Under the pieces are notes generated by a model, which was not told where the DNA came from, searched no databases, and was given only the letters and a program-made list of their open reading frames with translations. The position numbers and the translations under genes were made by a program. DNA of 64,000 bases from an uncultured Clostridia bacterium (GTDB taxonomy: Bacteria; Bacillota; Clostridia; TANB77; CAG-508). Of this stretch, positions 7,750 to 16,132 are shown in pieces (the first letter of the stretch is position 1; each line of letters begins with the position of its first letter). Where the stretch lies: contig CALXXE010000007.1 in NCBI GenBank assembly GCA_944392605.1, positions 53,754 through 117,753 on the forward strand, given 5' to 3'.

Positions 7750-8451
7750 ATGAATAATAAAGAATGGAACAATTATTTTATAAATATACAAAATAAATAT
7801 GATTTAAAAATGAGTAAAAATAAACCTATAGCAATATTGCTTGATGGAAAAGATATTACAAAAAGTATCAAACATGATTTGTTGGATGAAAGTAAGGAAG
7901 GATTTAATGATATTTTTGAACAGACAATAAAGTTTCTTTCAGATAAATTTAATTGTATAGCAATTTCAGGTGCGGATGAAGTGAGTTTTGTTTTTGAAAA
8001 TAGTGAAAAATTAAGAAAATTAGTACCTAAGGGAAAATATAAAGCACAAGAAATCGTTTCATTGTTTTCACAAGCATTTTATAAATATTTTAATGATAGA
8101 TATATAAATAGTCCAGTATATTGGCATTGTAAATGTTTAAATATACCTAAAGGAAAAATTAATTCATATATAGAGTATAGAAGTTCTACAATATATGAAG
8201 CGGCTTTAACATATTTCTTAAAAAGAAAACAAAGAATACGAAATGCAGGGAGGATTCCAACTGTAGAAAAGGAAAGAATGTGTAATGAAGTAGAAGAATA
8301 TCAAAAATATAAGCCATTTATAAAAGGAAAATTATATTTAAAAGGAAAACAAGTTGATTTAAAATCTTTTCTTGAAGGAAAGATAATAGAATTACAAGAA
8401 AACGAAAGGCAAGAAAAAATCGGATTTTTTGACCTAAATAATTTTGAATAA
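7750..8451 (+). CDS. Thg1-like protein (tRNA(His) guanylyltransferase family), copy 2
   Basis: A 233-residue intact member of the Thg1 family, enzymes that add nucleotides to RNA 5' ends in the 3'-5' direction using a template; bacterial members repair truncated tRNAs. The two metal-binding motifs are present: LDGKDITK (Asp32) and SGADEVSF (Asp76, Glu77). The later YWHCKCLNIP and YIEYRSSTIYEAALTYF segments fit the family pattern of conserved Arg and aromatic positions. The ATG at 7750 aligns with the start of copy 1; one at 7720 would overlap copy 1. Copies are clearly paralogous but diverged, so the duplication is old. Confidence 0.8.
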   Translation: MNNKEWNNYFINIQNKYDLKMSKNKPIAILLDGKDITKSIKHDLLDESKEGFNDIFEQTIKFLSDKFNCIAISGADEVSFVFENSEKLRKLVPKGKYKAQEIVSLFSQAFYKYFNDRYINSPVYWHCKCLNIPKGKINSYIEYRSSTIYEAALTYFLKRKQRIRNAGRIPTVEKERMCNEVEEYQKYKPFIKGKLYLKGKQVDLKSFLEGKIIELQENERQEKIGFFDLNNFE

Positions 8452-8466
8452 TGGGGGTGAACTAAT

Positions 8467-8994
8467 ATGAAAAAAAGATTTGCAAATGGAGTAAAAGAAG
8501 GAGAAAATGATTATTCTATAAAACAAATAAATGAAGATTATTTTAAAGGATATATTTGCTTAGTTAAAATAAAAAATGTAAGGCATCCTTGGATTATTAA
8601 TGATGAAGATTATAATGGATGTATCTTAGATGAAAATTATGAGTGGCTTGAAATATATCCTGATAATGAAAAATATGCAATTACAGTAATGTATGACAAT
8701 AAAAAGAACTTGATTGAATGGTATTTTGACATGGTAAAATTAAATGGCATAGAAAATGGAATACCATATATTGATGATCTATATTTAGATTTAGTTATAA
8801 GAAGAAATGGAAAACAAATAATTCTTGATGAGGATGAACTAGAAGAAGCTCTTAATGAAAAAGATATTACAAAAGATGATTTTGATATGGCATATAGAAC
8901 AATGAGAGAAATTCAAAATAAATATGGAGATAATTTAGATGATTTAATTGAATTAACAAATAAATTATATAATAAATTTAATAATGAGGAGTAA
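8467..8994 (+). CDS. DUF402 domain protein
   Basis: A 175-residue protein with the DUF402 signature in residues about 75-130: WYFDMVKLNG..NGIPYIDDLYLDLVI followed by LDEDELEEAL. The family includes nucleoside tri-/diphosphate phosphatases and RNA-binding relatives of the FAU-1/RNase E type; conserved acidic residues bind metal. It lies 15 bases after the second Thg1-like gene with a good GGGGGTGA site, so it is probably co-transcribed and could act on nucleotides or RNA in the same process. Exact substrate unknown. Confidence 0.75.
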   Translation: MKKRFANGVKEGENDYSIKQINEDYFKGYICLVKIKNVRHPWIINDEDYNGCILDENYEWLEIYPDNEKYAITVMYDNKKNLIEWYFDMVKLNGIENGIPYIDDLYLDLVIRRNGKQIILDEDELEEALNEKDITKDDFDMAYRTMREIQNKYGDNLDDLIELTNKLYNKFNNEE

Positions 8995-8996
8995 AA

Positions 8997-9875
8997 ATGC
9001 TAGGAGCAATAATAGGAGATTTAGCAGGAACAAGGTATGAATATCAAGAGTTCTTAGATTCAAGAAAAGGTGTTATAAATGTAGATAGAAGAAGAAACAT
9101 ACTTAATCCAAATACTGAGCTATTAACAGACCAAAGCTTTATTAGTGATGACTCACTTCTAACAATAGCAATTGCAGAAGCTATAATTTATAATAGAGAC
9201 TATAAAGAAGCTTTGAAAAAATATGGAAAAAAGTATGGAAATAAGCCTGTAGAAAGAGAAGGATTTTTTAGAAATGCATTTTCTCCATCATTTATAAAAT
9301 GGGCAAATTCTGAAACTAATGAAAATGGCACAAGTCAAGGAAATGGAGCAGCTATGAGAATTTCACCTGTAGCATTTTTATTTGGTGATTTAGAAACGGT
9401 TGAAAAAGAGGCTAAAAAAGCAACTATACCTTCTCATAATAGTGAACAAGCTATAAAAGGAGCGAAATGCCTTGCAGAAACAATATTTTTAGCAAGGAAG
9501 AAAGAAAGCAAAGACAAAATAGAAAAATATGTTACTGAAAAATATGGATATGATTTAGATTATAATTTGGAAGAATTACAAGAAAACAATACTTTTAATG
9601 GAACATGTGAAGTTACTGTACCACAATCTATATTTATATTTTTGCAATCTAATGATTTTGAAGATTCAATAAGAAAAGCTATATCAATTGGAGGAGATAC
9701 AGATACGATTGCTTGTATGGTAGGTGGAATTTCAGAAGCATATTATGGAATACCAAGAGAGTTAAGAAATAAAGCTTTAGAATTAATACCTGAAGATTTA
9801 AGACATATTATTATAAAAGCTTATGAAAAAAAGAAATTAATGACTAAAAATAAAGAAGAACAAGAACGTAATTAA
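8997..9875 (+). CDS. ADP-ribosylglycohydrolase family protein (DraG/ARH-like)
   Basis: A 292-residue enzyme with the family motifs in order: GAIIGDLAGTRYE (residues 3-15), SDDSLLTIAIAEA (about 50), GNGAAMRISPVAFLFGD (about 115), SHNSEQAIKGA, and SIGGDTDTIACMVGGISEA (about 225). The Asp/Thr residues of the first, second and last motifs bind two divalent metals. Such enzymes remove ADP-ribose from proteins or nucleic acids. It overlaps the DUF402 gene region by spacing of two bases, so the two are one operon. Whether it removes ADP-ribose from RNA, in keeping with the neighbouring Thg1-like genes, is only a hypothesis. Confidence 0.85.
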   Translation: MLGAIIGDLAGTRYEYQEFLDSRKGVINVDRRRNILNPNTELLTDQSFISDDSLLTIAIAEAIIYNRDYKEALKKYGKKYGNKPVEREGFFRNAFSPSFIKWANSETNENGTSQGNGAAMRISPVAFLFGDLETVEKEAKKATIPSHNSEQAIKGAKCLAETIFLARKKESKDKIEKYVTEKYGYDLDYNLEELQENNTFNGTCEVTVPQSIFIFLQSNDFEDSIRKAISIGGDTDTIACMVGGISEAYYGIPRELRNKALELIPEDLRHIIIKAYEKKKLMTKNKEEQERN

Positions 9876-9888
9876 AAGGGGAGAAAAG

Positions 9889-10983
9889 ATGGAAAAATTA
9901 AAAGAAGAAGATTTTAAAGAAGAAATGGAAAGTAAAGATTATGACAGTATTTATAAAGTTATAGTAGAAAAATCTATTGAACTAGTAAGGGAAATTGCAA
10001 AAGTTAAAAAAATAAAGCTACCAAAAATAGATTTAGATGATGAAAGTATATTTGACGAAATAGATGAAATATTTAAGTCAAATAGTATATATTTCGGATC
10101 AATCGAAACTTTAATGTGGAATTTTAGCAGATGGGAAGATGATTATTTAAAAGATTCAAAGGAACAAAAAATAAAAACGAGTATAAGGTTATATAATGAA
10201 AGCTTAGTAAGATTAGGAGAATATGAAACAATTAAACAGAAAATTAATGAAAATAAATATGAAAACTTAAAGAAGGAAAAAGTAGACAAAATTATAGCAT
10301 TATTTAAAGAAATGATGCAATACAAAAATAAAAAGTATGATGTTAACTGGGATTTTAATGATTGGTTAGATGTCATTAATGAAAAGTATAATTATTTTCA
10401 TAGTGAAATAGTAGATCTTTACGATATTTATTATTATGGACATGTAGACCGTTATATGGATGGTGAAGAGGTAATAGATGTTGACGAAGTAGAAGAAATA
10501 TTTTATTATGACCAAATTTTTTATTTTCTAAAATCTGATTATAAAGAACATGCATATGATTTTATAGATATAGAATTAAAAGAAGGGCAAACTTATCAAG
10601 ATGTATATAATGAAGAACAAGAAAAATTAGCAAAATTATTTAAAGAAATGTTAGATTATATAAATGTTAGATATGATAGTGAAACATTTGAAGGACTAAG
10701 ACCAAGAGTTTGTGAAGAATATCCATGGTACGAAGAAAGATTACGTTTTCTGTATTCATCAATGGGGATGAGTTGGACAACATATATAGAATTAATAGAT
10801 GATATGGAAAAACTTTATAGTTATTTAGAAAAAGATTATAAAAATATAGAAGAAAATAAAAAGGAATATGAGGATAAAAAAAGAGAAGAAAGAGAGAAAA
10901 ATGCATTAGATGAAGATGAAGCTATTTTTGATGATATAGATTTCTTTTATGATGAAGATGATGAATTAGAGGATAATGAATAA
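9889..10983 (+). CDS. large acidic protein of unknown function
   Basis: A 364-residue, strongly acidic protein with no membrane segment. It is rich in Tyr, Trp and Asp, helical in character, and contains a repeated-looking phrase (IIALFKEMMQYKNKKYDVN and LAKLFKEMLDYINVRYDSE, about residues 133 and 241), which suggests an internal duplication. The tail ends in a long Asp/Glu run. It follows the ADP-ribosylglycohydrolase by 13 bases with AAAAGGGGAG, so it belongs to the same operon. The family is not recognised; a DNA- or RNA-mimic role is possible but unsupported. Confidence 0.6.
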   Translation: MEKLKEEDFKEEMESKDYDSIYKVIVEKSIELVREIAKVKKIKLPKIDLDDESIFDEIDEIFKSNSIYFGSIETLMWNFSRWEDDYLKDSKEQKIKTSIRLYNESLVRLGEYETIKQKINENKYENLKKEKVDKIIALFKEMMQYKNKKYDVNWDFNDWLDVINEKYNYFHSEIVDLYDIYYYGHVDRYMDGEEVIDVDEVEEIFYYDQIFYFLKSDYKEHAYDFIDIELKEGQTYQDVYNEEQEKLAKLFKEMLDYINVRYDSETFEGLRPRVCEEYPWYEERLRFLYSSMGMSWTTYIELIDDMEKLYSYLEKDYKNIEENKKEYEDKKREEREKNALDEDEAIFDDIDFFYDEDDELEDNE

Positions 10984-11007
10984 ATAATAAATTGATAGGA
11001 GATTCGA

Positions 11008-11379
11008 ATGGAAAATAAATATAAATTATTAATTAATTTAAGTAGTGAGATGCAAAAAATATATGAGAAAAGCTATAAAGAAGAAAAATGTGATTTATTA
11101 GTAAATGAAGATGGGATTATTATAGCTAAGAAGAATAATGATAATAGTATAAATTTAGAACATGAAGAATTAATTATAAGAACGGTAAGTAGTATGGCAA
11201 AAAAGTATACCCAAGTGGGTTTCTTATATATAGATTTAACCAAAGTTATTAATTCTATATTAAAGAAACTTAGAGATGATGGGAAAATAAGAATAGCAGA
11301 TAAGAGAATAACATGGCCAATAAGACAAGCAATTACAAAAGCGATTGTTGATAAAAGTAAGAAATCGTCATTTGACTAA
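11008..11379 (+). CDS. hypothetical protein, 123 aa
   Basis: A soluble, basic C-terminal protein with no signal or membrane segment. The last third (SILKKLRDDGKIRIADKRI) could be a winged-helix-like or nucleic acid-binding element. The ATG follows ATAGGAGATTCGA, 24 bases after the acidic protein, so it closes the accessory operon. Its TGA stop lies inside the -35 box of the dap promoter. I do not recognise the family. Confidence 0.5.
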   Translation: MENKYKLLINLSSEMQKIYEKSYKEEKCDLLVNEDGIIIAKKNNDNSINLEHEELIIRTVSSMAKKYTQVGFLYIDLTKVINSILKKLRDDGKIRIADKRITWPIRQAITKAIVDKSKKSSFD

Positions 11380-11400
11380 GAATATCTTAAATGCTATAAT
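11372..11400 (+). promoter_or_regulatory. promoter of the dap cluster
   Basis: TTGACT (11372-11377), 17-base spacer, TATAAT (11395-11400). It is 38 bases upstream of the dapD start codon and overlaps the preceding stop codon. Confidence 0.7.
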
Positions 11401-11437
11401 GCAGGCAGAAGTAAAATAAATTTTAGGAGATGATATC

Positions 11438-12229
11438 ATGGAAAAATATCTTGAAATGTTAAAAAAAGAAGAGTTGACTCGTGAAGAATTTATGACAGTA
11501 TGGAAAGAATTTAAAGAGGATTTAAATAAAGGAAATGTAAGAGTAGCATCAAAAGAAAATGGAGAATGGGTAGTAAATAAATGGGTAAAACAATTTATAT
11601 TACTAGGATTTAAATATGGAGAAGTAATAAAATTTGAAGATGGAACTATAGATAAAGATACTATGGGAGAAAGAAAAGTAACTTTAGAAGAGAATGCAAG
11701 AGTGGTATCTCCAACAGTGTCAATAAGAGATGGTGTATTTATAGGAAAAGGTGTTACTTTTATGCCTCCTTGTTACACAAATATAGGAGCTTATATTGAT
11801 GAAGGTTCAATGGTAGACTCTTTAGCATTAGTTGGTTCTTGTGCACAAATAGGAAAAAATGTGCATTTAGGAGCAGGAGTAATAATAGGTGGAGTATTAG
11901 AACCTGTGGGTGCATATCCAGTAATTATTGAGGACAACGTATTTGTTGGAGCGGGTTCACAAATAACAGAAGGAACAATTGTAAGAACTGGAGCTGTAAT
12001 AGGAGCGGGAGTAACAATTACAGGAAGTACACCAGTTTATGATAATGTAAATGGAAATATAATACTTCCTAATGAAAATGGTCAAATAGTAATTCCAAAA
12101 GATGCAGTTGTAATACCTGGAACTAGAGATGTTAAATCTAATATAAAAGGAGTTACTTTATCAAAATCAGTTCCAATGATTATAAAATATGGAAGTAAAG
12201 TAGTCTTAGAAGATTTGTTAAGACCATAA
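11438..12229 (+). CDS. dapD: tetrahydrodipicolinate N-succinyltransferase-type enzyme
   Basis: A 263-residue left-handed beta-helix acyltransferase of the lysine/diaminopimelate pathway. It matches DapD rather than DapH over its whole length: the N-terminal GNVRVASKENGEW with VNKWVKQ, then MVDSLALVGSCAQIGKNVH, GGVLEPVGAYPVIIEDN and hexapeptide repeats to about residue 210. It would transfer succinyl (or acetyl) from CoA to tetrahydrodipicolinate. The operon continues with an aminotransferase and an M20 deacylase, the expected following steps. Product feeds both peptidoglycan and, through the same precursor, spore dipicolinate. Confidence 0.88.
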   Translation: MEKYLEMLKKEELTREEFMTVWKEFKEDLNKGNVRVASKENGEWVVNKWVKQFILLGFKYGEVIKFEDGTIDKDTMGERKVTLEENARVVSPTVSIRDGVFIGKGVTFMPPCYTNIGAYIDEGSMVDSLALVGSCAQIGKNVHLGAGVIIGGVLEPVGAYPVIIEDNVFVGAGSQITEGTIVRTGAVIGAGVTITGSTPVYDNVNGNIILPNENGQIVIPKDAVVIPGTRDVKSNIKGVTLSKSVPMIIKYGSKVVLEDLLRP

Positions 12230-12235
12230 TATTGT

Positions 12236-12264
12236 ATCGCATAAGGCTTCTTATGCGATATTTT
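12236..12264 (+). terminator. intercistronic hairpin between dapD and the aminotransferase gene
   Basis: ATCGCATAAG (12236-12245) and CTTATGCGAT (12250-12259) pair perfectly around a 4-base loop, followed by ATTTTG. It may partly terminate transcription or protect the dapD message. Confidence 0.55.
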
Positions 12265-12281
12265 GAAAGGAAGAGAAAATA

Positions 12282-13520
12282 ATGGCAAATGTAAATGAAA
12301 ATTTTTTAAATCTAAAAAATGATTATTTGTTTTCTACTATAACAGAAAAAAGAAGAGAGTTTGAAAAAAATAATCCAGATAAAAAAGTTATAAATTTGGG
12401 AGTAGGAGATGTATCTTTACCTCTTGCTCCAGTAGTAATAGAAGCAATGCACAAAGCTGTAGATGAAATGTCTAGAAAAGAAACTTTCAAAGGTTATGGA
12501 ATTGTTCAAGGATATGATTTTTTAATAGATAGAATTTTAGATGTTGAATATAAAAGAAGAGGTGTAAGTTTAGACAAAGACGAAGTATTTATTGCAGCAG
12601 GAAGTAAAGGAGACTTAGCTGGAATAGCAGAGCTGTTTTCAGAAGAGAATAGAGTAGCTTTAATGAACCCAGTATATCCAGCATATAGAGATGCAAATAT
12701 AATGCTTGGAAGAAATGATATAGTTTATTTAAAGGGGACAGAGGAAAATAACTTTACACCTGAACTTCCAAAAGAACATGTAGATATAATATATCTATGT
12801 TCTCCAAATAACCCAACAGGAACGGTTTTAAATAGAGAACAATTAGAAAATTGGGTGAAATATGCTAAAGAAAACAAAGCTATAATATTCTATGATTCTG
12901 TCTATGAAATATTTATTGAAGATGAAAATATTCCACATAGTATATATGAAATTGAAGGAGCAAAAGAAGTAGCAATAGAATTTAGAAGCTACTCAAAACT
13001 TGCAGGTTTTACCGGTGTTAGATGTTCTTTTGCAGTAGTACCTAAAGAATTAAAAGTATACAGAAAAGATGGAGAAGAAATAGGATTAAATGCTTTATGG
13101 AGAAGAAGACAAAGTACAAAATTTGGAGCGGCGTCATATATTACTCAAAGAGCAGCAGAAGCAGTATATACAGAGGAAGGTCAAAAACAAATTAGAGAAA
13201 ATATTAAATATTATAAAGAAAATGCCAAATACATAAAAGATGAATTAGAAAAAATAGGTTTTATTACATATGGAGGAGTTAATTCACCATATATTTGGTT
13301 GAAACTACCAAACGGAATTGATTCATGGAGATTTTTTAATAAATTACTAAATGAAATTGCAGTTGTAGGAACTCCGGGAGTGGGCTTTGGAGAAGCGGGA
13401 GAAGGCTTTTTTAGATTAACAGCATTTTCAAGTAAAGAAGATACAAAAGAAGCTGTTAATAGAATTGTTAAACTATTTGGAATAATCATAGATTTAAGAA
13501 AGGGAGACTATATAAGATGA
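12282..13520 (+). CDS. dapL: LL-diaminopimelate aminotransferase-like PLP enzyme
   Basis: A 412-residue class I/II aminotransferase. The N-terminal INLGVGDVSLPLAPVVIEAM, GYGIVQGYDFL, then YLCSPNNPTGTVL, FYDSVYEIFI, PHSIYEIEGAKEVAIEFRS and SKLAGFTGVRCSF (PLP lysine in SYSK) match DapL closely. DapL proper converts tetrahydrodipicolinate directly to LL-diaminopimelate. Here it sits between an acyltransferase and a deacylase, which are needed only in the acyl routes, so it may act on the acylated intermediate or serve as a bypass. It ends with ATGA overlapping the next gene. Confidence 0.82.
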   Translation: MANVNENFLNLKNDYLFSTITEKRREFEKNNPDKKVINLGVGDVSLPLAPVVIEAMHKAVDEMSRKETFKGYGIVQGYDFLIDRILDVEYKRRGVSLDKDEVFIAAGSKGDLAGIAELFSEENRVALMNPVYPAYRDANIMLGRNDIVYLKGTEENNFTPELPKEHVDIIYLCSPNNPTGTVLNREQLENWVKYAKENKAIIFYDSVYEIFIEDENIPHSIYEIEGAKEVAIEFRSYSKLAGFTGVRCSFAVVPKELKVYRKDGEEIGLNALWRRRQSTKFGAASYITQRAAEAVYTEEGQKQIRENIKYYKENAKYIKDELEKIGFITYGGVNSPYIWLKLPNGIDSWRFFNKLLNEIAVVGTPGVGFGEAGEGFFRLTAFSSKEDTKEAVNRIVKLFGIIIDLRKGDYIR

Positions 13521-14647
13521 AAATTGAGCAAGAAGTATTAAAGTTAAAACCACAGATGGAAAAAGATAAAGAGGTTCTCTGGAATCATCCAGAAAAAGGT
13601 TTATGTGAGTTTGAAACATCAAGTTATATAAAGAAAAGATTAGAAGAAATAGGATATAAAGATATAAATACAAATATATATGAAACAGGAATAATTGCAA
13701 CATTAAAAGGAAAAGAAGATGGTCCTTGTATATTATTTAGAAGTGATATGGATGCTGTTGTAATGGATGAAACAGGAAGAACTAAACATACATGTGGTCA
13801 TGATGCACATATGACTATTTTACTTTCACTTGCTAAAATTTTAATGGATAATAAAGATAAAATGAAAGGAACTGTAAAATTACTTTTTCAACCTGATGAA
13901 GAAGGAGATGCAGGAGCTAAGTTTATGGTAGAAAATGGAGCATTAGAAAATCCAAAAGTTGATAAAGCATTTGCGATACATGTATGGAGTGAATTTAAAG
14001 AAGATGAAATTGCAATAAAAGAAGGAACGGTTATGGCATCATCAGACCCATATGATATTGTTGTATATGGCAGGGGTGGTCATGCTGCAATGCCTGAAAA
14101 ATGTATAGATACAATATATATTGCAAATAAAATAGGAATAGCTTTAAAAGAAATGGCAAGATTAGATGTAGAAACTGAAGAAAAGGCAATAATTGGAGCA
14201 ACTGCAATAAGTGGAGGAAAAACAAATAATGTTATTCCTGATATTGTACACATGAAAGGTATTTGTAGGACTAATAATAATGAAGTAAGAAAAGAAATGA
14301 AAAAGAAACTACAAGAAACAGTAGAAGGTATTGCAAAAGAAATGGGAGGAAGTGCTGAAGTTAAATTTTTAGTAGAATATCCAGTAGTAGTAAATTCAAA
14401 AGAAGAAGCTAAAACTATTCAAGATTTAGCAAAAAACGTTGTAAGTAAGGTAGTAACTGATTATCAAACAACAACTTCAGAAGATTTTTCATATTACTTA
14501 GAAAAAGTACCAGGTTGTATGATATTTGTAGGTTGTACAAAAGATAAGTTCTATCCACAACATAATGAGAATTTCACTGTCGGAGAAAATCCAATATTAA
14601 TAGGGACTGAGATTTTTTATGAAATAGCCAAGAAATATTTGATGTAA
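13517..14647 (+). CDS. M20D family amidohydrolase, probable N-acyl-diaminopimelate deacylase
   Basis: A 376-residue zinc peptidase/amidohydrolase of the M20D type. Metal-binding motifs are visible: RSDMDA, KHTCGHDAHM, FQPDEEGDAGA, AIHVW and the closing YPQHNENF. The dimerisation 'lid' domain occupies about residues 175-290 with GRGGHAAMPE. The start overlaps the aminotransferase stop by four bases, so translation is coupled. In Bacillus the equivalent (N-acetyldiaminopimelate deacetylase) belongs to the acetylase route, while DapD implies a succinyl group; context supports deacylation of acyl-diaminopimelate, but substrate is not proven. Confidence 0.78.
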   Translation: MKIEQEVLKLKPQMEKDKEVLWNHPEKGLCEFETSSYIKKRLEEIGYKDINTNIYETGIIATLKGKEDGPCILFRSDMDAVVMDETGRTKHTCGHDAHMTILLSLAKILMDNKDKMKGTVKLLFQPDEEGDAGAKFMVENGALENPKVDKAFAIHVWSEFKEDEIAIKEGTVMASSDPYDIVVYGRGGHAAMPEKCIDTIYIANKIGIALKEMARLDVETEEKAIIGATAISGGKTNNVIPDIVHMKGICRTNNNEVRKEMKKKLQETVEGIAKEMGGSAEVKFLVEYPVVVNSKEEAKTIQDLAKNVVSKVVTDYQTTTSEDFSYYLEKVPGCMIFVGCTKDKFYPQHNENFTVGENPILIGTEIFYEIAKKYLM

Positions 14648-14697
14648 TGATAGTTGAAAAGAAAAAATAAGTGTAATTTATAAAAGGGAAAATGGTT

Positions 14698-15228
14698 ATG
14701 AAAAAAGTATTTATAATAGTAATTTCAACGATAGTTTTGATTTTGATAATATGTGGAATTGAATTTTTTACTAATAATAGACATCAAGAAGAACAAAATG
14801 CGGCAGATGCAAATGAAAATGCAGTTATAAATGAGAATACATTGAATTATTCTTCAAATAATATCTCAGAACCAATTGATACAAGTAATAGAACAATCGA
14901 TAATGTAGAGATGAAAATTAAAGAAGGAACTCTAACAAGAATATCGGCTATAATTGAAATTGTAGATAAGAATGAAGAGCCATATGATTATGGACAAGGG
15001 TTTAGAATTGAAAAAAATGAAAATGGAGAATGGAAAGAATTAGAGATAAAAAATGGACAGTTTGCTTTTGAGGATATTGCATATATTCCTGATGAAGATG
15101 GAATAATAGAGATGAATACTAGTTGGGAAAATTTATATGGAGAATTAGAGGCGGGAGAATACAGATTAGTAAAAGAAGTATATGATAATGGAAAAAAATA
15201 CATATATGCAGAGTTTGTAATTGAATAA
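14698..15228 (+). CDS. secreted membrane-anchored protein with Ig-like C-terminal domain
   Basis: A 176-residue protein with an N-terminal anchor (about residues 4-24), an Asn/Glu-rich linker and a C-terminal beta domain of about 110 residues. That domain resembles the bacterial Ig-like 'Big' type found in clostridial lipoproteins: GFRIEKNENGEWKELE, then YGELEAGEYRLVKEV and AEFVIE. No lipobox cysteine follows the anchor. The ATG at 14698 is nine bases after AAAAGGG; the in-frame ATG at 14692 is too close. The next locus is a decayed small gene of similar anchored type. Confidence 0.6.
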   Translation: MKKVFIIVISTIVLILIICGIEFFTNNRHQEEQNAADANENAVINENTLNYSSNNISEPIDTSNRTIDNVEMKIKEGTLTRISAIIEIVDKNEEPYDYGQGFRIEKNENGEWKELEIKNGQFAFEDIAYIPDEDGIIEMNTSWENLYGELEAGEYRLVKEVYDNGKKYIYAEFVIE

Positions 15229-15245
15229 GATAGGGGAAATGTTAT

Positions 15246-15613
15246 ATGAAAAAAGTAAATAGTAATTATTGTAATTTTAGTTATTTTAGTAGTAATATTA
15301 GCAGGTATTGGAATTGTTAAATTAAAGTAACGTAGATGACGTAGAAATAGACCAAGAGGAAGCAGAACAAATTTTAAAAGAATACTTTTTAGAAAATACA
15401 AGTGAATATGAAGAATTTATAAGTGGAATGCCTTTATGGGTAACAAGTACAAGTAATAGTAATTTAACAAGAGGAAACATAATTGAATTTTATCAATATA
15501 AGGAAAAACCATCTTGGAAAATGAGATCTGATACAGGAAATTATATAATAATAGATGCTAATACAAGTGAAATTTTGGATAAGTATATTGCATATAATGG
15601 ACCAATATATTAA
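15246..15613 (+). pseudogene. decayed gene for a small anchored extracytoplasmic protein
   Basis: The locus has a ribosome site (AGGGG) and ATG, but needs two frame changes: near 15256-15262, to enter a hydrophobic anchor (VILVILVVILAGIGIVKLK), and at the TAA near 15328, to enter the soluble part (VDDVEIDQEEAEQILKEYF to YNGPIY). Each change is one extra base and neither involves a CGG codon. Both shifts in a 120-codon gene point to ordinary decay. It is a useful contrast to the CGG-linked shifts elsewhere. Confidence 0.6.
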
Positions 15614-15638
15614 AAAAATAATAAAAAAGGAAATAAAG

Positions 15639-16118
15639 ATGAAATATAATATAAGAGAAATAAAAGAAAAAGATAATAAACAAGTAGAACACATAATTAG
15701 AACATGTTTAATAGAGTTTGGAGGAAATCATGAAGGTTTAGCTTGGAGTGATCCAGACCTTGGAAGGTTTTCAGAAGTATATAATAAAGAAGGGTATAAG
15801 TATTGGGTAGCAGTAGACGAGAATGAAAATGTTGTAGGTGGTTGTGGTATTGGTAAGTTGGAAGGAACTGATGAGGTTTGTGAACTTCAAAAAATGTATT
15901 GCCTTAAGGAAGCAAGAGGAACAGGAGTAGCACATGAGCTAATGAAGCTTGCACTTGCTTATGCTAAGAAATATTATAAAAGATGTTATCTAGAAACATT
16001 AAGTAATATGGTAGCTGCAAATAAATTTTATAAAAAATATGGTTTTGAAAGTTTAGATAAGCCATTAGTAAAAACAGAACATTATGCTTGTGATGTTTGG
16101 TATGTAAAAGATTTATAA
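15639..16118 (+). CDS. GNAT family N-acetyltransferase
   Basis: A 159-residue GNAT enzyme with the usual order: N-terminal strand (YNIREIKEKD), the acetyl-CoA loop in a variant form (CLKEARGTGVAHELMK) and the C-terminal ANKFYKKYGFESL motif. The HTTACxW-like end (TEHYACDVWYVKDL) suggests the small-molecule or amino acid acetyltransferase group. The ATG at 15639 follows AAAAAAGGAAATAAAG; an upstream in-frame ATG would lie inside the decayed neighbour. Substrate unknown. Confidence 0.75.
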   Translation: MKYNIREIKEKDNKQVEHIIRTCLIEFGGNHEGLAWSDPDLGRFSEVYNKEGYKYWVAVDENENVVGGCGIGKLEGTDEVCELQKMYCLKEARGTGVAHELMKLALAYAKKYYKRCYLETLSNMVAANKFYKKYGFESLDKPLVKTEHYACDVWYVKDL

Positions 16119-16132
16119 AGGAGAGAAGGCGT

